Source of the DNA: Rhodocyclaceae bacterium UBA2250
GTDB lineage: Bacteria > Pseudomonadota > Gammaproteobacteria > Burkholderiales > Rhodocyclaceae
Assembly (NCBI GenBank): GCA_002347285.1
Contig: DDXW01000008.1
Location: 1 to 22,845, forward strand
DNA length: 22,845 nt
Direction: 5' to 3'
Shown one piece after another: positions 17,601 through 22,845 of the stretch. Each line of letters opens with the position of its first letter. Positions within the stretch are counted from its first letter, which is position 1. The translations under genes and the position numbers were made by a program. The notes under the pieces were generated by a model. It was not told where the DNA came from. It saw only the letters and a list, made by a program, of their open reading frames with translations, and ran no database searches.

Positions 17601-18144
17601 CGCCGAGCCTGTCGATCAGCCAGGCCGCCCACTGCGGCGAGGCCGCCGCCATGGCGCGCCGCCAGGCGTCGCGCGCGACGGCGGCGACGATCTCGCCCTG
17701 ATCGGCGATCAGCTCGCGCTCGAAGGGCTGGCCGGCGGCGAAGGCGGCTTCGCCGAGCGCGCGCTGGCAGAAGCCGTGGATGGTGAAGATCGCCGCCTCG
17801 TCGAAGCTCTCGATGGCGAGCCGCAGCCGCGCCTGCGCCTGCCGCGCCTCGTGGCGGCGCACCAGTTCGGCGAGGAAGTCCTCCGCCGCCGTGCCGGCCT
17901 CGAAGGCCGCCAGCGCCTCGACCAGCCGCGCGCGGATGCGGCCGCGCAGCTCGCCGCTGGCGGCGCGCGTGTAGGTGACGACGAGGATGCGGCCGATCTC
18001 GAGCCGCCGCTCCAGCAGCAGCCGCAGCAGCAGCGCGGCGATCGTCCAGGTCTTGCCGGTGCCGGCGCCGGCCTCGAGCAGGCGCATGCCGGCGAGCTCG
18101 ACTTCGAACGGATTCTGCAGGCGATGGAAATGCCGCGTGCTCAT
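14686..18144 (-). CDS. recB: Exodeoxyribonuclease V subunit beta (RecB)
   Basis: This 1152-aa helicase-nuclease is close to E. coli RecB (1180 aa). It unwinds 3'-5' at double-strand breaks, cuts DNA and loads RecA after Chi. The helicase has motif I AGAGTGKT (25-32), motif II DEFQDTD (about 384-390), GDPKQAIYGFRDAD (motif III) and HAAKGLQYPVVYCPF (about 733, motif V). The C-terminal nuclease domain has GSCLHALFERIDF and the catalytic DWKSN with Asp1063 and Lys1065. The start at 18144 gives the canonical MSTRHFHRLQNPF N-terminus and overlaps recC by ATGA; the reading frame is open further upstream (to 18669) only as a shadow of recC. The second subdomain is rich in Ala and Arg, as expected from high GC. 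Confidence 0.96.
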   Translation of the reverse strand: MSTRHFHRLQNPFEVELAGMRLLEAGAGTGKTWTIAALLLRLLLERRLEIGRILVVTYTRAASGELRGRIRARLVEALAAFEAGTAAEDFLAELVRRHEARQAQARLRLAIESFDEAAIFTIHGFCQRALGEAAFAAGQPFERELIADQGEIVAAVARDAWRRAMAAASPQWAAWLIDRLGGPAGLARLVGVHLGRTDLALAAPAGGDAAQRGQAEQAFRAAHAEARRLWLAEAEAICAGIAAAPLHQGSYAPAKMAPRRAALDGYLAHETPLLPLPKDIDHFGRAKIVAKLNKGGQPPQHPFHEAVDALCAAAEELSGVFEEALRRCAHDFLLQARDELAARKRRSGQQSYDDLLADLAQALDGPGGPQLAADLRTRYRVALVDEFQDTDPLQLRIFARIFGDAEHPLVFVGDPKQAIYGFRDADVFAYLAARERADAGYALVENRRSDAPLLAAVNALFDRPRPFLLDGLPFEPAVAAPQPRRTCRIDDGAMPLTVWTMRQPPETKSFTKETALALAAEAAAADIARLLRLAADGRARLGERALAGGDIAVLVRRHREGDAVRQALARRGIACVSMGGGSVWHSAEAEELERLLLAVAAPGREGLVRAALATVLLGADAAQLAGWQRDEPAWSAQLEAFHDDQRLLRERGFMAMWRRLLRRRGVVVRLLARPDGERRLTNYRHLAELLQAAEHEAALDAEGLARHIARQREVPEGEENLLRLESDAQLVRIVTIHAAKGLQYPVVYCPFLWHGPQAQDQRWPVLAHADGQACLDFGSERIAALRAAAERETAAEELRLAYVALTRAEHRCILAWGRVNDCARSPLAWLLFGPRDDAADDPRARLAAWLEARDEGALEEALRALAAGSAQALAVAPLPADGGAPPQPPAAAPAGAPRRFAGRIPAPWRVQSFSALAARLAEEEERGDRDAVAEMPLAGAAPPAPSFDGITAFPRGTRAGSCLHALFERIDFERPQAGPVAARVLQEYGYAPEWRPALERLVADVLAAPLDASGLRLADVPRAERLVELEFAFPLGSEAQKAGYMKGFIDLVFRHRGRWYIVDWKSNHLDAYTPERLAEAMRAHRYDLQLRIYAAALRRALALREPALDWEAGFGGVFYLFLRGMGPETRAGVHFSRPGADEIETFLAEART

Positions 18145-21100
18145 GTCGACTCCAGCGCGGCGCGCAGCGGGTCGCAGATGCGTGCCGCGAGCGCCTGGAA
18201 TTCCGGCCCGAGCGGATCGTCGGTCCTGTCGCGCAGCGCCAGCCGCACGTAGGGGTCGTCGCGCTCGCCGGGAATGTCGCTGAAGCCGTCGCCCTCCCAG
18301 GCCTTGCGCCAGTTCTTCTGCGCGCTCCAGGCCCAGGCGGTTTCCGGATAGAACGGCAGCATGGCGCGCCCGCCCTCGCGGTAGAGCGCGAGCAGATCGG
18401 CGAGCAGCTCCGCGGCGCGCGGCACGGGCGCCAGCAGCAGGGTCCCGTCGCGGGCGACCAGCGCGCTGCGGCAGGGCACGCCGGCCGGCCGGGCGATGTT
18501 GAGCAGGAGGTGGTCGAGCCACAGGCGCAGCCGGTCCTGCGCGCGCAGGCGTCCCGCGCGCGCGCGCCAGAGGCCCGCGGCGGTCAGGCCGCCGAGCTGC
18601 CCGTTCAGCGCGACGCCGTTCGCCGCGAAGGCCGCCGGGCAGACCGGCAGGGGTGCGGCCGTCGCCCACGGCCGCACGGCCTGCCAGAGCGCCTGCGCCT
18701 CGTCGTGGGCCGACCGGTCGGCCAGCGTCCCGGCGACGCCGGGCGGCAGCCAGCCGCGCGCGCGCAGCAGCCCGTGCGTCTGCTCAGCCGGCTGCGCGTC
18801 CCTGAGCGCCGCGAAATGCGCCGCGCGCAAATGGTAGGCGCCGAGGGAATCCGGCCAGAAGGGCTCGTGGATCTCGAGCAGCTCCTCGCTTTCCTCGAGA
18901 TGGATGCCGAGGCGCTCGCGCAGGAAATGGCGCACCGGATGCGCGTAGAAGCGCTGCAGCGCCTCGAGCTCGACCGCGATTTCCTCGGCCGGCTCGGGCA
19001 GGGCCGCACCGGCCAGGAAGGGCGCCGCCGCCGCTGGCGCAGCCGGCCGGCAATGCTCGGCATCGAAACTGAACAGCGCCGGCTCGCCCGCCGCGAAGTA
19101 GGCGGCGCCGAAGGGCTGCAACGGATGCTGGACGACCAGCGCGTCCGCCGGACTTCCGGTCAGCGCGGCGAGCGCGTCGATGAGTTCGGCCAGCGGCGCG
19201 GCGGGCGGCAGCGCGACGTTGCTGCGCTGGTCGCGGCCGCTGTAGGTGACGACCAGCGCGTCGCGCGCGCACACCAGCGCCTCGAGGAAGGCATGCCGCT
19301 CCTCGCCGCGCTGGTTGCGGTCGCCCGGGCGCGGCTGCGCGGCCGCCAGGTCGAAGCCCAGCGGCGGCGCGGGGCGCGGCCAGGCGTCGTCGTTCATGCC
19401 GACCAGGCAGACGACGCGCGCGCCGAGCGGCCGCCCCGGCTGCAGCGCCGCGATCGTCGCCATGCCCGACGCGAAGGCCTGCGCCGGGGCCTGCCCGGCG
19501 AGCTGCGCATCGAGCTCGCGCAGCAGCACGGCCAGCGGCAGTTGCGTGGAGCAGCGCGCGGCGTCCGATCGCGCCGCGAGTGTCGCCAACGCCTCGCGCA
19601 GGCGCTCCGCCTGCACCTCCTCGACCTCGCTCGGCGCGAGGAAGCGCTCGAGCGTTTCGCCGAGCACGCGGCACCACGCCGGCGCCGCCCTGGCAGCGCC
19701 GAGTTTCTCCGCGAACCCGAACAGCGCCTCGAGAAAATCGGCGAAGCGGCCGAGCAAGGCCGCGCGTTCGCCCTCGATGCCGCCGACCGGCAGCAGATCG
19801 CACCAGAGCCGCTCCGGCGCATCCGGCAGCGCCACGCCGAGCAGCAGCCGCCGCAGGCCGGCGCGCCAGGTGTGCGCCTCGTCGGCCGGCAGGCCGCGCT
19901 GCGCGCGCTGGGCGCCGTCGCGGCCCCAGCGGATCGCCGCCTCCGCCACCCAGTCGCGCAGCCGCGGCAGCTCGCCCTCGTCGAGGTCGAACGCGCGCCG
20001 CAGCGCCGGCTCGTCGAGCAGCCCCATCACGCTCTCGGCGTCGAGCTCGCCGGCAGCCGCGCCGCACAGCCGGCGGAACGCGCGCCACAGCGGCAGCGCC
20101 GCCGGCGCCCGGTCGGCGATCGCGCAGGGGATGCGGCGCTCCGGCGGCGCATGGGCGAGCACCGCCGCGACGATCGGCGCGTAGGTCTCGATGTCGGGCG
20201 CGAGGATCAGGATGTCGGCGGGCTGCAGACCGGGCAGCTGCTCGAACAGGTCGAGCAGGCGGTCGAGCAGCACCTCGGCTTCGCGCTGGGCGCCGTGGCA
20301 GGCATGCACCTGCAGCGTGTGGTCCGCCGCCGCGCCGGCGCTCGGCGCCAGGTCGAGGATGTCGCGCTGCAGCCGGCCGAGCAGGGTCACCGGCGGCTCG
20401 GCGAAATAGCTGTACTCGCGCGCGGCGGAACCGGCCGCGGCGTCGGCCAGCCGCACCGCCGCGTGCTGCCGCGCCCGGCCCAGCGAGGCCAGCAGCGGAT
20501 GGCCGGTCTCGAACAGCGCGGCCGCGTCCGGATCCTCGATCTCGACGCGCAGCCGCGCGCGCAGGCGGTCGATGTCGCCCCAGTAGGCGCGGCTCGGCGC
20601 CAGCACGCAGACATGCACGTCGATCCATTCCGCCAGGCCGGCGAACACCTCCCAGTAGAGCGCCGGCATCGCCTCGACGCACCACAGCGCGACGCGCCGC
20701 GGCAGCCGCTCGCGCGTCCGCGGCTCCTGCCGCAGGGTCGCCAGGAAGCGCTCGCGCGGATGCTCGGCCGCCACGCCGGCCAGTTCGCCGAGCAATGCGC
20801 GCCACAGGTCCGCCTGCCAGGCCTCGTCGGCGCCGAGGCCGAGGCGCCGCCCGGCGCTCCACGCGGCGACCCAGTCCGGCCGCTCGACCAGGTAGCGGTC
20901 GAACAGCGCCGCGACGCGGCCCGCCAGCTCGAACAGGCGGGTGCCGTCGTCACCCGCCAGATAGCGCTGCACCGCCGGCGCGCGGCTCGCGCCGAGCAGG
21001 CGCACCAGGCGCCACTGCAGCGCGGCGCGCTCGAAGGGACTGGTCGCCGCCACGTCGGGCAGCACGCGCCCGAACAGCTGCCAGACGAAGGCGGCCGGAA

Positions 21101-21287
21101 ACGGAAAGGCGGTCTGCGTCGTGATGCCCAGCGCGTCGGCCAGCCGGAAATCCAGCCAGCGCGCCGCGGCCGACGACGGCACGACGACCTGCTCGGTTTC
21201 CAGCAGCGGCAGCGGGTCGACCCGCATCACCGTCGCCAGCGCGCTGGCGAGGGCTTCGGGGCGATTGCTCAGGTGGAGGTGCAGCAT
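18141..21287 (-). CDS. recC: Exodeoxyribonuclease V subunit gamma (RecC)
   Basis: This 1048-aa protein (E. coli 1122 aa) is the Chi-recognising, catalytically inactive helicase-fold subunit that holds RecB and RecD and splits the DNA strands. The N-terminus MLHLHLSNRPEALASAL is typical of RecC. Other family segments include VVVPSSAAARWLDFRLAD, FPFPAAFVWQLFG, DILILAPDIETYAP, VVCLVGMNDDAWPR (a degenerate helicase motif) and GRDQRSN. The C-terminal region around VRHFLRERLGIHL is a relic nuclease-like fold without the catalytic residues. It is the first gene of the operon. Only about 67 bp separate it from the IS remnant, so its promoter either lies in that short gap or has been altered by the insertion. 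Confidence 0.94.
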   Translation of the reverse strand: MLHLHLSNRPEALASALATVMRVDPLPLLETEQVVVPSSAAARWLDFRLADALGITTQTAFPFPAAFVWQLFGRVLPDVAATSPFERAALQWRLVRLLGASRAPAVQRYLAGDDGTRLFELAGRVAALFDRYLVERPDWVAAWSAGRRLGLGADEAWQADLWRALLGELAGVAAEHPRERFLATLRQEPRTRERLPRRVALWCVEAMPALYWEVFAGLAEWIDVHVCVLAPSRAYWGDIDRLRARLRVEIEDPDAAALFETGHPLLASLGRARQHAAVRLADAAAGSAAREYSYFAEPPVTLLGRLQRDILDLAPSAGAAADHTLQVHACHGAQREAEVLLDRLLDLFEQLPGLQPADILILAPDIETYAPIVAAVLAHAPPERRIPCAIADRAPAALPLWRAFRRLCGAAAGELDAESVMGLLDEPALRRAFDLDEGELPRLRDWVAEAAIRWGRDGAQRAQRGLPADEAHTWRAGLRRLLLGVALPDAPERLWCDLLPVGGIEGERAALLGRFADFLEALFGFAEKLGAARAAPAWCRVLGETLERFLAPSEVEEVQAERLREALATLAARSDAARCSTQLPLAVLLRELDAQLAGQAPAQAFASGMATIAALQPGRPLGARVVCLVGMNDDAWPRPAPPLGFDLAAAQPRPGDRNQRGEERHAFLEALVCARDALVVTYSGRDQRSNVALPPAAPLAELIDALAALTGSPADALVVQHPLQPFGAAYFAAGEPALFSFDAEHCRPAAPAAAAPFLAGAALPEPAEEIAVELEALQRFYAHPVRHFLRERLGIHLEESEELLEIHEPFWPDSLGAYHLRAAHFAALRDAQPAEQTHGLLRARGWLPPGVAGTLADRSAHDEAQALWQAVRPWATAAPLPVCPAAFAANGVALNGQLGGLTAAGLWRARAGRLRAQDRLRLWLDHLLLNIARPAGVPCRSALVARDGTLLLAPVPRAAELLADLLALYREGGRAMLPFYPETAWAWSAQKNWRKAWEGDGFSDIPGERDDPYVRLALRDRTDDPLGPEFQALAARICDPLRAALEST

Positions 21288-21310
21288 GGCCGAATGCTAT
21301 CCGATGCCCG

Positions 21311-21327
21311 GGCTCGCCAGACGAGCC
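21311..21327. repeat. Short perfect palindrome upstream of recC
   Basis: GGCTCG-CCAGA-CGAGCC has 6-bp perfect arms and a 5-bp centre, 24 bp upstream of the recC start codon. There is no U-tract on either side, so it is not a typical terminator. It may be an operator or a 5'-leader hairpin of the recC message. Confidence 0.4.
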
Positions 21328-21372
21328 AGCGGCGCGGCAATGCTGCGAAAAACCTAGGGACACGCTGATTTA

Positions 21373-21412
21373 TTCGCAGACTGGTGGATCGAAGTGATCT
21401 GTAGTCTGCGAA
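21373..21412. repeat. IS leader hairpin, 10-bp perfect arms
   Basis: TTCGCAGACT (21373-21382) and AGTCTGCGAA (21403-21412) are perfect inverted repeats around a 20-nt loop that itself holds GATC-GAAGT-GATC. It lies between the IS end and the transposase start. Such leader hairpins in IS elements commonly block transposase expression from outside transcripts. It could still form in read-through RNA here. Confidence 0.7.
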
Positions 21413-21446
21413 AATCGGTGCATTGAAAGTTGATGGATACTTGACG

Positions 21447-21644
21447 ATGCAAGCGAGCTTTTCTGAACTGGAGTATGCGGCCAAGAAGAAGATGGCGCGG
21501 CGCGACCGGTTTCTTGGCGAGATCGATGCGGTGACACCCTGGTCGGCGTTGATGGCGGAAATTGAGCCGTTCTACCCGAAGGGCAAAGGCCGGGGCGCCC
21601 GCCGGTGGGTGTGGAACGCATGCTCCGAATGTGTTACCTCCTAG
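21447..21644 (+). pseudogene. IS5-family transposase, N-terminal fragment with frameshift
   Basis: The reading frame starts MQASFSELEYAAKKKMARRD and continues through the IS5-type segment PWSALMAEIEPFYPKG. Near 21594-21600 one base appears to be missing: the original frame then reads into a stop (TAG 21642-21644), while the expected PPVGVERMLRMCYLL continues in another frame (21599-21643). After that the similarity stops before the expected QQWY segment and the catalytic DDE domain. It therefore carries two independent inactivating lesions and cannot make a transposase. Confidence 0.8.
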
Positions 21645-21701
21645 GGAGGGGCTTGAATCCAGGGTCGGCTGTGGTAGAAGCCGAAGGCGGTTTAAGCAGC
21701 C

Positions 21702-21731
21702 TTGCAACGAAGTTACAAGTTCTTGTATATT
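21702..21731 (+). promoter_or_regulatory. Promoter of the toxin-antitoxin module
   Basis: TTGCAA (21702-21707) and TATATT (21726-21731) are separated by 18 bp. The predicted transcription start coincides with or closely precedes the toxin ATG at 21738, so the message may be leaderless. The spacer contains the operator palindrome. Confidence 0.6.
21714..21727. promoter_or_regulatory. Operator palindrome TACAAG-TT-CTTGTA
   Basis: A perfect inverted repeat with 6-bp arms and a 2-bp centre fills the -35/-10 spacer of the toxin gene and overlaps the -10 box. It is the expected kind of site for autorepression by the HTH antitoxin encoded downstream. Binding is inferred from position and symmetry. 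Confidence 0.65.
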
Positions 21732-21737
21732 CCACGC

Positions 21738-22073
21738 ATGACGATCAAGCCGGCCGAATTCCTCGGCGACTCTCTCGAAGCCCTGCGCGCCTTCCCGGAA
21801 TCTGCCCGGTACGAAGCCGGCTTTCAGATCGACAAGGTGCAGCACGGCGAGGAACCGGACGACTGGAAGCCCATGACAACCATCGGCGCGGGCGTCAGGG
21901 AAATCCGGATCAGGGATGCGGCCGGTGCTTTCCGCGTCGTCTATCTAGCGAAGCTGGCCGATGCCGTCTATGTGCTGCATGCCTTCCAGAAGAAGACGCA
22001 GACGACCAGCCAGCAGGACATCGTGCTCGCCCGGAAGCGCTTCAAGGACTTGATGAAGGAGCACGGATCATGA
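21738..22073 (+). CDS. RelE/HigB-like toxin (phage Gp49-like family)
   Basis: This 111-aa protein has the pattern of the Gp49/HigB branch of RelE-type mRNA interferases. A central VREIRIRDAAGAFRVVYLAK (about 54-73) is followed by AVYVLHAFQKKTQTTSQQDI (about 76-95) and the helix ARKRFKDLMKEHG. Toxins of this family cleave mRNA on the ribosome and are neutralised by the partner antitoxin. I chose the ATG at 21738 over the in-frame TTG at 21702 because that TTG is part of the -35 box. The toxin precedes its antitoxin (reverse order, as in higBA) and overlaps it by ATGA. No Shine-Dalgarno fits within a leader. Activity is inferred; the frame is intact. Confidence 0.9.
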   Translation: MTIKPAEFLGDSLEALRAFPESARYEAGFQIDKVQHGEEPDDWKPMTTIGAGVREIRIRDAAGAFRVVYLAKLADAVYVLHAFQKKTQTTSQQDIVLARKRFKDLMKEHGS

Positions 22074-22387
22074 GCAAGGAACAGCGATTCGCCAGCGTAT
22101 GGGATGCCATCGAGGACACCCCGCAGCAGGCCGCCAGCATGCGTGCACGCTCGGAACTGATGATGGCGCTACAGCGATGGGTGAAGGACGGCGGCAAGAC
22201 GCAGGCCGAAGCCGCGCGGCTTTTCGGCATCACGCAGCCCCGCATGTCCGACCTGATGCGCGGCAAGATCGGCCTATTCTCGCTCGACGCAATGATGGAC
22301 ATGGCTACTGCCGCCGGCCTCGATCCTCATATTGTTATCAGAAAATCTCCGAAGAGACACAAAGAGCCTGAACTTGCTGCGGCTTAA
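22070..22387 (+). CDS. HigA-like antitoxin, XRE-type helix-turn-helix
   Basis: This 105-aa DNA-binding antitoxin of the HTH_37/XRE type has its helix-turn-helix at about residues 44-66 (TQAEAARLFGITQPRMSDLMRG) followed by the usual FSLDAMMDMATAAGL helix. The N-terminal 35 residues are probably the toxin-contacting part. The ATG overlaps the toxin stop, so the two are produced in a coupled way. It should repress the operon through the palindrome in the promoter. Its TAA stop overlaps, tail to tail, the stop codon of the broken zinc-ribbon gene on the other strand. The reading frame is open upstream to 21605, but that extension belongs to the IS remnant and the toxin region and is not coding. 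Confidence 0.9.
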   Translation: MSKEQRFASVWDAIEDTPQQAASMRARSELMMALQRWVKDGGKTQAEAARLFGITQPRMSDLMRGKIGLFSLDAMMDMATAAGLDPHIVIRKSPKRHKEPELAAA

Positions 22388-22568
22388 TCAACGAGCCTAG
22401 GCCTTCCGCAACGCTTTTCTTCAAAACGCCGGCCGCTTGAGTTGGTGTAGATCGAGACGCGCTCGCCGCAGGAACGGCAAAGCAGCGTTACAAGCTGCTC
22501 GCCGGTGGTTTTGATCAATGCTTTGTGCGATGGCGGCGCAGCGCGCCGCCGCACGGGCAGGGTCTCAT
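22384..22568 (-). pseudogene. Small four-cysteine zinc-ribbon protein broken by a frameshift
   Basis: An ATG at 22568, with GAGGT 4 bp upstream, opens MRPCPCGGALRRHRTKH and hits a stop at 22517-22515. Shifting by one base at the same point (TTG at 22518) gives LIKTTGEQLVTLLCRSCGER and a further 24 residues, ending at TAA 22386-22384. Joined, the two halves make a protein of about 61 aa with a CxC and a CxxC pair, a typical zinc ribbon split exactly between its two knuckles. Restoring one T in the CATTGATC context (CATTTGATC) would repair the frame. The family is unknown to me. It could be a true pseudogene, a sequencing error or, less likely, a frameshifting signal. It converges on the antitoxin gene with a 4-bp overlap. 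Confidence 0.6.
22532..22550. repeat. Perfect GC hairpin GGCGGCGC-AGC-GCGCCGCC
   Basis: Perfect 8-bp GC-only arms around a 3-nt loop lie inside the first half of the broken zinc-ribbon gene. In the minus-strand transcript the hairpin is upstream of the frameshift point, whereas known stimulators of programmed frameshifting usually lie downstream. Confidence 0.5.
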
Positions 22569-22599
22569 GCTGACCTCGCTGCCGCGCCGCGCGCTCGTG

Positions 22600-22628
22600 T
22601 CAGCTTCTGAGCGAGAGCTGATCTCGCT
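22600..22628. repeat. Two overlapping, mutually exclusive inverted repeats
   Basis: TCAGCT (22600-22605) pairs with AGCTGA (22616-22621), and AGCGAGA (22610-22616) pairs with TCTCGCT (22622-22628). The two hairpins share bases and cannot form together. They lie between the edge gene and the zinc-ribbon gene on the minus strand. There is no U-tract, so a terminator is not claimed. Confidence 0.4.
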
Positions 22629-22641
22629 GGCAAACAAACAC

Positions 22642-22845
22642 CTACCTCGCTTCGTTCGAGGCCTGTGCCTTGGCTTTTTGTTGTTCGCCATTGGCATCAA
22701 ATTCTGCCTTGTCCAACGCCCGGTAGTTCACTGGATCGGCCAGCCAACGTCGAAGTTCGCCCATGCGACGTCGTGCGCATCTTTGTCCGAGCTTGAGGAC
22801 CGGAGGGAGCAGTTCAGGAGCCGTTGCGCCGGCCCCGATTTTTCT
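22642..22845 (-). CDS. Unidentified protein, C-terminal 67 residues only
   Basis: An open frame runs from the window edge to a TAG at 22644-22642. The visible residues include PELLPPVLKLGQRCARRRMGELRRW and then ADPVNYRALDKAEFDANGEQ, with an Ala/Lys/Gln-rich C-terminus, giving a basic, helical-looking tail. The 5' end lies outside the window. I do not recognise the family. It reads in the same direction as the zinc-ribbon gene 73 bp downstream, so the two may have formed one transcription unit in the accessory region. The frame could be chance, but codon use looks normal for this genome. Confidence 0.5.
   Translation of the reverse strand, partial: RKIGAGATAPELLPPVLKLGQRCARRRMGELRRWLADPVNYRALDKAEFDANGEQQKAKAQASNEAR

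Larger units (their letters stand above)
21354..21644 (+). mobile_element. Truncated IS5-family insertion sequence remnant
   Basis: The left end (GGACACGCTGATTTATTC, following CTAG) and leader of an IS5-like element are present, followed by the first third of its transposase. The remainder and the right inverted repeat are missing. CTAG occurs at both ends (21354-21357 and 21641-21644), matching the 4-bp C(T/A)A(G/A)-type target duplication I associate with this family. The element reads away from recC. The exact left boundary is inferred, since no intact copy is available for comparison. Confidence 0.7.

Noticed and set aside
18145..18669. N-terminal extension of recB by about 175 codons.
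   Set aside because: The extension overlaps recC in another frame, is Arg/Pro-rich, and the canonical RecB N-terminus begins at 18144 with an ATGA overlap.
15253..21368. Very long plus-strand open frames (999 and 952 codons) opposite recB and recC.
   Set aside because: Both are low-complexity Arg/Ala/Gln-rich antisense frames produced by third-position GC bias; recB and recC motifs are unambiguous on the minus strand.
21605..22069. An open frame of 260 codons joining the IS remnant to the antitoxin.
   Set aside because: It runs through the toxin in another frame; the antitoxin has its own ATG overlapping the toxin stop, and the extension is only an accidental absence of stops.
22515..22550. 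Programmed frameshift in the zinc-ribbon gene, stimulated by the GC hairpin.
   Set aside because: The hairpin lies upstream, not downstream, of the shift point in the transcript and there is no clear slippery heptamer; a simple indel explains it better.

Overview
The window is a GC-rich chromosomal segment with conserved single-copy bacterial genes (radA, alr, lplT, tRNA-Arg, parE, parC, recCBD). Protein similarity and gene order suggest a betaproteobacterium, most likely of the Rhodocyclales/Azoarcus-Dechloromonas type. That placement is inferred from remembered families, not from a search. Most genes are joined by 4-bp ATGA overlaps.

Layout. (1) 1-2725, minus strand: lysR, alr and the 5' part of radA, in that order of transcription. 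(2) 2907-4169, plus: lplT, divergent from lysR. (3) 4266-8301, plus: a four-gene overlapping operon of a SufC-like ATPase, a short SufB/D-like scaffold (together a minimal SUF-like 'SmsCB' pair), feoA and feoB. (4) 8337-8413, minus: tRNA-Arg(ACG) with its own promoter and terminator. (5) 8485-12794, plus: parE-parC (topoisomerase IV), then an 81-aa Cys-rich protein whose perfect -10 box lies almost at the start codon. (6) 13085-21287, minus: complete recC-recB-recD operon. (7) 21354-22845: accessory tail with a truncated, frameshifted IS5-family remnant, a HigBA-type toxin-antitoxin module with a perfect operator palindrome in its promoter, a small zinc-ribbon gene broken by a frameshift and overlapping the antitoxin tail to tail, and the 3' end of an unidentified gene at the window edge.

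The most interesting system is region 3. An ancestral-type Fe-S scaffold/ATPase pair is translationally chained to the ferrous-iron importer FeoAB. The ATPase ends in a three-cysteine tail, and the scaffold's only cysteine in the conserved C-terminal region sits two residues from the SufB catalytic position. This suggests either a dedicated route from iron uptake to cluster assembly or an Fe-S-based control of Feo; no FeoC and no obvious Fur box are visible. The rest of the chromosome is housekeeping: cell-wall D-alanine, lysophospholipid flipping, chromosome decatenation and double-strand-break repair. The accessory tail looks like decaying mobile DNA placed directly upstream of recC.
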